Notes under the pieces: model-generated
Databases searched by the model: none
What the model was told of the DNA's origin: nothing
Seen by the model: the letters and a program-made list of their open reading frames with translations, nothing else
Program-made: the position numbers and the translations under genes
Part shown: one piece after another, positions 24,889 to 32,526 of the stretch
How positions within the stretch are numbered: position 1 is the first letter of the stretch
How the letters are laid out: each line of letters begins with the position of its first letter
Assembly: GCF_003148665.1 (NCBI RefSeq)
Contig: NZ_QGGQ01000008.1
Span: forward strand, 2,566 to 66,565
From: Maribacter polysiphoniae
GTDB lineage: Bacteria; Bacteroidota; Bacteroidia; Flavobacteriales; Flavobacteriaceae
DNA: 64,000 bases
Direction of reading: 5' to 3'

Positions 24889-25992
24889 ATGGATACAAAG
24901 ACCGTGCGATTCTCAAGAAAGGATTCCGCCCAATTTTTTAAAACTTTAAACAAAAGAGTAAACGAATATTTCAAGGAAAACCATAAGAAAAAAACAGGCG
25001 ATTGGCGCTTACATTTAAAAACGATCGTCATGTTCGGCCTGTTTCTTACACCTTACTTTTTAATATTGACCTTAGGCCTACCCAATTGGGCCAATGTGCT
25101 ATTGACGATTGTCATGGGCATAGGAATGGCCGGTGTCGGCATGAACGTGATGCACGATGGCAATCACGGCTCCTATTCCTCCAAAAAATGGATCAACAAG
25201 ATAATGGGGGGAAGTATATATATCCTTGCCGGAAATGTCTACAATTGGCAGGTTCAACATAATGTATTGCACCACACCTATACGAACATCCCTGAACATG
25301 ACGAAGATTTGGAAGCAGGCCGTATCTTGCGCTTTTCCAAACATGCAGAATGGCGTAAATACCATAAATTCCAACATTTCTATTCTATTTTCCTTTATGG
25401 ACTCCTAACATTCAACTGGGCCATCACCACTGATTTTCAGCAGATGTACCGTTATATGAAGCGAAAACTATCCTTCGGAAAACTACCCAGTCCCGTAGTG
25501 AATTGGAGCACCCTACTGATTACCAAAGCCATCTATGTAACGATTTGGATTGTGTTACCTATGCTTATTTTAGACATTGCCTGGTGGAAAATATTACTTG
25601 GTTTCTTTATCATGCATTATGTGGCCGGGGTAATCCTAAGTGTTGTCTTCCAATTGGCACATGTTGTCGATGAAGCTGAAACACCTTTACCCGACGAGAA
25701 CGGTACAATGAAAAACACGTGGGCGATACACCAACTGTTCACTACTGTGAATTTCGGCACCAAAAACCGCATCGTGAACTGGTTTACGGGAGGTCTTAAC
25801 CATCAGGTTGAGCACCACATATTCCCGAACATCAGCCATATACATTACACAAATATTTCGAAAATTGTTAAACAAACAGCAAAAGAATATAATTTACCCT
25901 ACAACGAATATAAAACTACAAGAAAAGCTATAATTTCGCACTTCAAACATTTGAAGGAATTGGGCAGAGAACCCCAATTACAGATTCAATAA
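24889..25992 (+). CDS. Membrane fatty acid desaturase (acyl-CoA/front-end type)
   Basis: The 367-residue di-iron desaturase has the three His boxes in order: HDGNH (89-93), HNVLHH (124-129) and HQVEHH (305-310), with about four to six membrane helices between. A Gln-type third box is typical of front-end or linoleoyl-CoA desaturase-like enzymes. There is no fused cytochrome b5 domain. It would introduce a double bond into membrane fatty acids; the position of the bond cannot be read. An aminotransferase gene starts 13 bp downstream. Confidence 0.9.
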   Translation: MDTKTVRFSRKDSAQFFKTLNKRVNEYFKENHKKKTGDWRLHLKTIVMFGLFLTPYFLILTLGLPNWANVLLTIVMGIGMAGVGMNVMHDGNHGSYSSKKWINKIMGGSIYILAGNVYNWQVQHNVLHHTYTNIPEHDEDLEAGRILRFSKHAEWRKYHKFQHFYSIFLYGLLTFNWAITTDFQQMYRYMKRKLSFGKLPSPVVNWSTLLITKAIYVTIWIVLPMLILDIAWWKILLGFFIMHYVAGVILSVVFQLAHVVDEAETPLPDENGTMKNTWAIHQLFTTVNFGTKNRIVNWFTGGLNHQVEHHIFPNISHIHYTNISKIVKQTAKEYNLPYNEYKTTRKAIISHFKHLKELGREPQLQIQ

Positions 25993-26005
25993 ATTTTAGC
26001 ACTAA

Positions 26006-27190
26006 ATGAACAACCATTTATCCGAGCGAATTAACAACATGGCCACTTCGGCCACGTTGGCCATGGCCGCGAAAGCCAGGGAGCTAAGAGGACAAGGCAA
26101 AGACATCATTGGATTGAGCTTGGGGGAACCCGATTTCAACATTCCTGATTTCATTAAGGATGCCGCCAAAAAAGCGATTGACGAAAATTACAGTAGTTAT
26201 TCACCCGTTGATGGCTATGCCGACTTGAAACAGGCCATATCCAACAAATTCAAGAGGGACAACAATCTTGATTATGGGTTAAACCAAATTGTGGTTTCCA
26301 CTGGAGCCAAACAGTCCTTGGCGAATATCGCCATGGTCATGTTGAACAAAGGGGACGAGGTTATCTTACCTGCACCCTATTGGGTTAGTTACAGTGATAT
26401 CGTTAAACTTGCCGAAGGTGTTCCTGTTGAAGTACCTACAAGTATTGATACGGATTTCAAGATGACACCCGAACAACTTGAGGCTGCCATTACCCCAAAA
26501 ACCAAAATGATGTGGTTCAGCTCACCCTGCAACCCTAGTGGATCGGTTTATAACAAGGAAGAACTGAAAGGTTTGGCCGAGGTTTTAAAAAAACATCCGA
26601 ATATCTTCGTGGTATCCGATGAAATTTACGAGCATATCAACTTTAGGGGAGGTCATGTAAGTATCGCGGGTATTGAAGGCATGTACGATCGTACCATTAC
26701 CGTAAACGGGGTATCGAAAGCATTTGCCATGACAGGTTGGAGAATCGGATACATTGGTGCTGCTGAATGGATTGTCAAGGCCTGTACCAAGTTTCAAGGA
26801 CAAATTACGAGTGGCGCCAATGCCATTGCCCAAAGGGCAACGATTACCGCCTTGGAAGCCCCTGTGAGCAAAATACAGTTCATGATCGACGAATTTCATA
26901 AACGAAGGGATTTGATTCTTGGACTTTTAGGGGAAATCGAAGGTTTCAAACTGAACGTCCCAGAAGGTGCCTTTTATGTTTTCCCTGATATTTCCAGCTA
27001 CTTTGGCAAAACCATGAAGGGTACAAAAATCAACAATGCATCTGATTTTGCGTTATACCTATTGGAAAACGCCAATGTTGCCACCGTAACCGGGGAGGCT
27101 TTTGGTAACCCGAACTGTATAAGAATATCCTATGCCGCTTCCGAGAAGGAATTAAGAGAAGCCATTTCGAGAATAAAAGCAGTATTGTAA
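26006..27190 (+). CDS. Pyridoxal-phosphate aminotransferase, aspartate aminotransferase type
   Basis: The 394-residue class I/II aminotransferase has the hallmarks of the subfamily Ib aspartate or aspartate/prephenate group: GLSLGEPDFN, the PLP Lys238 in VNGVSKAFAMTGWRIGY, VVSDEIYEHI, and the C-terminal GNPNCIRISYAAS with a substrate-binding Arg. It transfers the amino group between Asp (or a related substrate) and 2-oxoglutarate in the cytosol. Exact specificity is not certain. Confidence 0.9.
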   Translation: MNNHLSERINNMATSATLAMAAKARELRGQGKDIIGLSLGEPDFNIPDFIKDAAKKAIDENYSSYSPVDGYADLKQAISNKFKRDNNLDYGLNQIVVSTGAKQSLANIAMVMLNKGDEVILPAPYWVSYSDIVKLAEGVPVEVPTSIDTDFKMTPEQLEAAITPKTKMMWFSSPCNPSGSVYNKEELKGLAEVLKKHPNIFVVSDEIYEHINFRGGHVSIAGIEGMYDRTITVNGVSKAFAMTGWRIGYIGAAEWIVKACTKFQGQITSGANAIAQRATITALEAPVSKIQFMIDEFHKRRDLILGLLGEIEGFKLNVPEGAFYVFPDISSYFGKTMKGTKINNASDFALYLLENANVATVTGEAFGNPNCIRISYAASEKELREAISRIKAVL

Positions 27191-27208
27191 ACAACCCTAT
27201 TTTTAAAG

Positions 27209-27237
27209 AAAAAAACCCGCAATCGCGGGTTTTTTTT
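27209..27237. terminator. Bidirectional terminator between aminotransferase and trkH
   Basis: AAAACCCGC, loop AATC, GCGGGTTTT with A and T tracts on either side serves both convergent genes. The trkH stop codon (27236-27238) lies inside the right-hand T tract. Confidence 0.9.
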
Positions 27238-28726
27238 ATATGTCTTTCCAGAAATAGGGTGTCAATATAATCAGCACGGTAAAGAGTTCCAACCTTCCCA
27301 AAAGCATCAGAAAACCGCACCACCATTTTCCCAACATCGGCAATCCATTAAAATTGCTCAACGGATGAAGGGACCCCAAAGCAGGACCCACATTACCCAA
27401 AGAGGAAGCGGCCCCCCCGACCGAGGATTCAAAGTCCAGCCCCAAGAAACTCAACCCCAAGGAACCAATTATAAACAGTAACATGTACAGTACAAAAAAG
27501 GCTATTACATTGTAAACGATATGCTCCCTTACGGTTTTATTGTTATATCGCACGGGAATCACCGCATTGGCATGTAAGGTTCTTTTAAACTCCAATAACC
27601 CATTTTTGATAATCAATAGGTGGCGCATGACCTTAATACCCCCTGCCGTAGATCCCGCAGACCCCCCAAGAAAGAACAATCCGAAAAAGAAGACCTTGAC
27701 AAATGGGGTCCAATTGGTAAAATCGGCCGTAACAAACCCGGTTGTCGTAATCACCGAAACGACCTGAAAAAGGGCATGCCGAAAAGAACTTTCAACCTCA
27801 CCATACGGCATAGGGTGATATTCCGATACAGGAACGTTTGCCTTATAAAGGACCACCAAGCCAACAATAATTGAGAACACTACGATAAAACCAGTGTAGA
27901 ATCTAAACTCCTCATCCATTAACACACGTCTTACCTTTCCTTTGAAGGCAAAATAACTAAGCACGAAATTACTTCCCGCCAAAAACATAAAGAGAATGAC
28001 GATATACTGTATCAAAGGTTGGTCGTTCCAATAGGCCAAACTGGCATTTTTTGTTGAAAATCCACCGGTTGAAAGTGTTGCCAAAGAATGGTTCAGAGCG
28101 TCGAAAAACGACATTCCTGCCAACTTCAACAATATGGTTTCGGCAATCGTATACCCAACATAGATATACCAGAGCCGTTTTGCGGTATCGGTAATCCTAG
28201 GATGTAACTTATCGGCACTAGGGCCCGGGGCTTCCGCAGCGAATAATTGCATGCCCCCTATTCCCAAAAGCGGAAGTATGGCTATAGCCAAAACAATGAT
28301 CCCCATTCCACCAATCCAATGGGTAAGACTCCTCCATACCAGAATTCCTTCAGGCAAAACCTCAATATCATCCAAAATAGTGGCTCCCGTGGTCGTATAC
28401 CCTGAGATGGTCTCAAAAAATGCATTGGTAACATCGGGTATAGCCCCAGAAAATAAATAAGGCAACATTCCGGAAATGGACATCACAATCCAACCAAAGG
28501 TTACAATGATATACCCTTCCTTACGTTTGACCTCTTTTTTATGGTTTCTGGTAAAATACATGGCGCTCACCCCAGCGAACATGGTCACAATCGAGGCCAA
28601 GGCAATATCCAGAGTCGCACCATCACTATAAACACCACTCATTATGGCAGCAAAGAGCATGAACAAACCATTGAAGAGTAGCAACACTCCCATTAAATGG
28701 AATATGATTTTCGAGTTCAAGGACAT
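27236..28726 (-). CDS. trkH: TrkH/KtrB family K+ uptake protein
   Basis: The 496-residue inner-membrane protein has the four-fold pore-loop pattern of the superfamily of K+ transporters; the filter glycines are in ETISGYTTTGATIL, LATLSTGGFSTKN, SVITTTGFVTADF and ASSLGNVGPALG. The GSAGSTAGGIKVMR phrase is also typical. It conducts K+ (or Na+) under control of the RCK protein encoded immediately upstream (1 bp gap). Confidence 0.95.
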   Translation of the reverse strand: MSLNSKIIFHLMGVLLLFNGLFMLFAAIMSGVYSDGATLDIALASIVTMFAGVSAMYFTRNHKKEVKRKEGYIIVTFGWIVMSISGMLPYLFSGAIPDVTNAFFETISGYTTTGATILDDIEVLPEGILVWRSLTHWIGGMGIIVLAIAILPLLGIGGMQLFAAEAPGPSADKLHPRITDTAKRLWYIYVGYTIAETILLKLAGMSFFDALNHSLATLSTGGFSTKNASLAYWNDQPLIQYIVILFMFLAGSNFVLSYFAFKGKVRRVLMDEEFRFYTGFIVVFSIIVGLVVLYKANVPVSEYHPMPYGEVESSFRHALFQVVSVITTTGFVTADFTNWTPFVKVFFFGLFFLGGSAGSTAGGIKVMRHLLIIKNGLLEFKRTLHANAVIPVRYNNKTVREHIVYNVIAFFVLYMLLFIIGSLGLSFLGLDFESSVGGAASSLGNVGPALGSLHPLSNFNGLPMLGKWWCGFLMLLGRLELFTVLIILTPYFWKDI

Positions 28727-28727
28727 A

Positions 28728-30077
28728 CTATAGGAATAAACGTTCGATTTTTGGAATAGCTTCCGGCAGGCAACAAACCACTACCCTATCACCTTCCTGA
28801 ATTTGAAATCCACCAAGGGCTATTATCCCTTTCTCACCCCTAACGACACCACCAATGGTTGCTTCCCTTGGAAAGTCTATATCGCGGATGAGCTTACCGG
28901 TAACCCTTGACTTGGGTTTAACCTTAAATTCCAATATCTCGGAATTGATATTATTGAGACGCATCAATGCAACCACCTCCCCTTTACGAATATGCCTAAA
29001 AATATTGTTCGCCGCCAATAGTTTTTTGTTAATAAGCGTATCGATACCAATAGAGTGTGAAAGCTGAAAATAGTCCATATTCTCAACCAAGGCAATGGTC
29101 TTTTTTATATGTTTCGACTTGGCCACCAAACAGGACATGATATTGGTTTCCGAATTACCCGTTACGGCAACGAAAGCATCCATGGAATCCAAACTTTCCT
29201 CCTCTAATAATTCCACATTCCTACCATCCCCATTGATAACCAATGCGTTAGGAAGGTCGTCGGCCAAATCAAAAGCCTTTTCCTTGTTTTTTTCAATAAG
29301 TTTAACGTTGAATTTTTTGGCGCAAAGGTCGCGTGCGGTCTTAAAGCCGACTTTACTTCCACCCATGATCATGACATTCCTGATTTCCTCTTTCTTCTTG
29401 TTGGTCAGCTTGTACAATTCGTCTACCCCTTCCATGGTGGTAATGAAATAGACCTGGTCACCTTCCTTAAAAACGGTGTCCCCACGTGGAATCACTGTGA
29501 ACTGTGTCCCCAACCGTTGTAATGCGATAGGCATAAAATGGAGTTCGGGGAATATTCGGGCGGCTTCTTTCACCATTTTACCCACAAAAGAGGCTTTCTT
29601 TTGCAAGGAAACCCCTACCATGATCAATTTTCCACCTTCAAACTCGTAGGTATCATTAAAGGCCGATTTATTCAATAAAAGCTGAATTTCCTCAGCCGCC
29701 AACTGTTCAGGGGAAATCAGCTCATCTATTCCCAATTCGGAAAAACGAATGACATCCTTATGATGTATGAACTCCGTATTCGAAATCCTCGCAATGGTCC
29801 GTTTACAGCCCAATTGTTTGGCCAACATACAAAAAGTAATATTGGTGGTCTCGGATGAAGTAACCCCAATGACCAGTTCGGATTGATGTACCTCGGCTTC
29901 CTTCAATATCGCTATCGACGTGGCATCGCCACGCAATACCTTTATATCCAAATGGTTATCGGCATACATCAAACTCTCTTTCTCCGTATCTATCAGCGTT
30001 ATGTTCTGAGATTCGTAGGAGAGCAATTTGGCTAAGTGAAAACCCACTTCGCCGGCACCAGCAATAATAATTTTCAT
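28728..30077 (-). CDS. trkA: Trk system K+ transporter regulatory protein
   Basis: The 449-residue cytosolic protein consists of two tandem RCK_N (NAD-binding) and RCK_C domains: IIIAGAGEVGFHLAKLL at residues 2-18 and VMIMGGSKVGFKTARDLC near residue 232 begin the two Rossmann halves. It gates TrkH in response to nucleotides. It is the first gene of the trkA-trkH pair. The 30078-30292 stretch to the divergent menG holds promoters only. Confidence 0.95.
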   Translation of the reverse strand: MKIIIAGAGEVGFHLAKLLSYESQNITLIDTEKESLMYADNHLDIKVLRGDATSIAILKEAEVHQSELVIGVTSSETTNITFCMLAKQLGCKRTIARISNTEFIHHKDVIRFSELGIDELISPEQLAAEEIQLLLNKSAFNDTYEFEGGKLIMVGVSLQKKASFVGKMVKEAARIFPELHFMPIALQRLGTQFTVIPRGDTVFKEGDQVYFITTMEGVDELYKLTNKKKEEIRNVMIMGGSKVGFKTARDLCAKKFNVKLIEKNKEKAFDLADDLPNALVINGDGRNVELLEEESLDSMDAFVAVTGNSETNIMSCLVAKSKHIKKTIALVENMDYFQLSHSIGIDTLINKKLLAANNIFRHIRKGEVVALMRLNNINSEILEFKVKPKSRVTGKLIRDIDFPREATIGGVVRGEKGIIALGGFQIQEGDRVVVCCLPEAIPKIERLFL

Positions 30078-30270
30078 TGATTAAATATATTGATTTCACA
30101 ACGAAGACAAATACATCTTAATTGTGTTACAAAAAGAAACATTACAAGAAGTAAGACGCCTATTGAACAGTCCATTAGATGAATACACCATAAAATGCGC
30201 AACAAAATTACGTATTTTTTAGGTTCATCCTCATTTTATAACATGAATAGTTTAGCTATCGGCTAAGTTG

Positions 30271-30278
30271 TATCTTTG
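30271..30278 (+). promoter_or_regulatory. -7 element of the menG-porT promoter
   Basis: A perfect TATCTTTG lies 14 bp before the menG ATG at 30293, giving a leader of only about 10 nt. TTTA at 30251-30254 may be the -33 half. Confidence 0.6.
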
Positions 30279-30292
30279 CCGAAATTCATTAT

Positions 30293-31021
30293 ATGACCAA
30301 AAAAGTAACCCCTTATCAGGATTCAGATTTAGGAAAAAAAGAACAGGTAACCCAAATGTTCGATAAAATATCAGGAAACTATGATGGTTTAAACCGGGTT
30401 ATATCCTTTGGGATCGATATAAAATGGAGAAAACGGGTAGTCGCCATCCTAAAGAAAAAGAAACCTGAAATGGTATTGGACATAGCCACAGGAACCGGGG
30501 ACTTGGCAATCAACCTTGCAGAGACAGGTGCCAAAAAAATCATTGGTCTCGATATCTCCCCAGGAATGCTGGAGGTCGGTAAGAAAAAGGTCTTGGAGAG
30601 GAAGTTGGCGCAAACCATAGAAATGGTCGAAGGGGATAGCGAAAACCTACCCTTTGAGGACAATACCTTCGATGCCGTGACCGTCGCCTTTGGGGTACGT
30701 AATTTCGAGACCTTGGAAAAAGGCCTTGCCGAGATCTACCGCGTATTGAAGCCCAAAGCGACCTTTGTGGTTTTGGAAACCTCCGTACCCACTAAAACAC
30801 CCTATAAACAAGGGTATTCTTTTTATACCAAATACGTACTGCCTAAAATCGGAAGGATCTTTTCAAAAGACGATTCAGCCTATGCTTATTTAAGCAAATC
30901 GGCATCAGTTTTTCCACATGGGGATGCGTTCAACAATATTTTACGTAAAATCGGGTTTATAGATGTAGTGAACAAACCTCAAACCTTTGGGGTTGCATCT
31001 ATTTACATTGCCACAAAATAA
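30293..31021 (+). CDS. ubiE: Demethylmenaquinone methyltransferase (UbiE/MenG)
   Basis: The 242-residue SAM-dependent methyltransferase makes menaquinone from demethylmenaquinone. Signatures: MFDKISGNYDGLNRVISFGID at residues 23-43, VLDIATGTGDLAI, VTVAFGVRNFETL and YRVLKPKATFVVLE. Bacteroidota use menaquinone, so the menaquinone role is inferred over ubiquinone. porT follows after 3 bp, so the two are co-transcribed. Confidence 0.95.
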   Translation: MTKKVTPYQDSDLGKKEQVTQMFDKISGNYDGLNRVISFGIDIKWRKRVVAILKKKKPEMVLDIATGTGDLAINLAETGAKKIIGLDISPGMLEVGKKKVLERKLAQTIEMVEGDSENLPFEDNTFDAVTVAFGVRNFETLEKGLAEIYRVLKPKATFVVLETSVPTKTPYKQGYSFYTKYVLPKIGRIFSKDDSAYAYLSKSASVFPHGDAFNNILRKIGFIDVVNKPQTFGVASIYIATK

Positions 31022-31024
31022 ACT

Positions 31025-31720
31025 ATGAAGAAAATTGTAGTGGCCTTGATCGTATTGACCTGCTTAAGTCAATCGGCAATGGCGCAGTTTAACGAAGATC
31101 CGATCATCAACCTCGAGAATGAGGATGAACCCCTTTTAAACTGGGGATATTTTCTTGGTTTTAACCAGTACGACTTTAAATTCGATTATAAGAACGATGC
31201 CAAACATATATTGGTAGATAAATCGTTTGGATTCAATGTCGGACTTATTGGGGAGTTGCGCCTCAATGAGTTTTTGGATGTCCGCCTTGAACCTGGCCTA
31301 CTGTACAATTCCAGGACTTTGGGTTTCCCTGGCTTTACCGAGGAAAGCGATGCCATTAGGGAGGTTAAATCGACCTACATCAACTTTCCCTTACTTTTAA
31401 AGGCAAGTGCCAAAAGACTTGGCAACTGGAAGCCCTTTTTAATAGGTGGCGCCTCAATCTCAATGAACCTAGGCAGCAATGAAGATAGCTTGGACGACAA
31501 TTCAGCGGGCACCTTCAGAATGAAAAAAATGGTCTACAATTACGAGTTGGGATTCGGTATCGATTTTTATTTGGAGTATTTTAAATTTACACCTTCCATA
31601 AGGGGCGTTTTTGCCATAAGTGATGAACTCGTACCTGACAATGACCCCGACAGTCCATGGACGGGAAATTTAGCGGGGATGCGTACGCGCGGACTCTTTA
31701 TCAATTTTACTTTTGAGTAA
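31025..31720 (+). CDS. porT: PorT-like outer-membrane protein of the type IX secretion system
   Basis: The 231-residue protein has a signal peptide (MKKIVVALIVLTCLSQSAMA) and an outer-membrane beta-barrel pattern with alternating aromatic strands, ending in a Phe-rich strand. Length, barrel type and the position immediately after ubiE agree with PorT/SprT, required for T9SS export and gliding in F. johnsoniae and Porphyromonas. Other small PorT-like barrels exist, so the exact role rests partly on conserved synteny recalled from related genomes. A TrmH-type gene converges from the right. Confidence 0.82.
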   Translation: MKKIVVALIVLTCLSQSAMAQFNEDPIINLENEDEPLLNWGYFLGFNQYDFKFDYKNDAKHILVDKSFGFNVGLIGELRLNEFLDVRLEPGLLYNSRTLGFPGFTEESDAIREVKSTYINFPLLLKASAKRLGNWKPFLIGGASISMNLGSNEDSLDDNSAGTFRMKKMVYNYELGFGIDFYLEYFKFTPSIRGVFAISDELVPDNDPDSPWTGNLAGMRTRGLFINFTFE

Positions 31721-31773
31721 CACCGTCCATCCCATACAGCTTATTTAACCCAAACCTCCTATCGTTGCATGGG

Positions 31774-32502
31774 TTAGCTCCCTGTTCTTTTGATCTCATT
31801 CAAGAAGATGGCCGTCGCCGTAGCCACATTAAGACTTTCGGTACGCTGGTCACCAAACTGGGGAATACTAATCCGATGTTCGACCAAGGCCTCAATGGCA
31901 CTCGATATCCCATTGGCTTCATTGCCCATCACCAATATCCCTTTTTGGGGCAATGAGGTGGTATGCACATTATCACCATCCATAAAAGTACCATAAACCG
32001 ACAATGATGATTCATTTATGAATTGCACCAAATCGGTATAAACAATATTCACCCGGGTTATTGAACCCATGGTCGCCTGTAAGACTTTGGGATTAAAACA
32101 ATCGACCGTATTGTTCGAGCACGCTAAATGTTGAATCCCAAACCAATCACATAACCGTATTATCGTACCCAAATTCCCTGGGTCACGAACATCGTCCAAG
32201 GCTAAAACCCAACCCTGCTGGTCCACGGGTTTTTCTTTAGGGAATTTAAAAACCCCCAACACCTTATTAGGACTCTTGAGATTGCTCAATCGTTTCAATT
32301 CTTGTTCGGAAACCAACTCGGTGTTAATGTGTTCCGCGTTGTCAAGTACATCGCCGACGGTATAAATGATATGCGCTTCAAAATTGGAATCCAAGAGCTC
32401 TTGGACCGTCTTTAACCCTTCCACTACGAACATACCATATTGGTTTCGGTACTTTTTTTGCAGTAAGCTTTTTATAAACTTTATTTGGCTTTTACCAACC
32501 AT
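31774..32502 (-). CDS. TrmH (SpoU) family RNA 2'-O-methyltransferase
   Basis: The 242-residue SPOUT methyltransferase has an N-terminal RNA-binding substrate domain and the three knot motifs: DVRDPGNLGTIIR, ILVMGNEANGIS and SLNVATATAIFLNEIKR. It methylates a ribose in rRNA or tRNA, target unknown. It is divergent from tamL across only 24 bp. Confidence 0.92.
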   Translation of the reverse strand: MVGKSQIKFIKSLLQKKYRNQYGMFVVEGLKTVQELLDSNFEAHIIYTVGDVLDNAEHINTELVSEQELKRLSNLKSPNKVLGVFKFPKEKPVDQQGWVLALDDVRDPGNLGTIIRLCDWFGIQHLACSNNTVDCFNPKVLQATMGSITRVNIVYTDLVQFINESSLSVYGTFMDGDNVHTTSLPQKGILVMGNEANGISSAIEALVEHRISIPQFGDQRTESLNVATATAIFLNEIKRTGS

Positions 32503-32512
32503 TGAAATAATG

Positions 32513-32520
32513 TATTTTTG
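32513..32520 (+). promoter_or_regulatory. -7 element of the tamL promoter, very close to the start codon
   Basis: TATTTTTG matches TAnnTTTG and ends 6 bp before the tamL ATG at 32527. TTTG at 32484-32487 lies 25 bp upstream, inside the 5' end of the divergent methyltransferase gene. The same geometry is seen at map (9738-9752). Confidence 0.55.
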
Positions 32521-32526
32521 ATTTCT

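Noticed and set aside
31748-31776. TAACCCA...TGGGTTA inverted repeat between porT and the TrmH-type gene as a terminator
   Set aside because: Stem of 7 bp with a 17-nt loop and no T tract; too weak to call, although both convergent genes need an end signal here.
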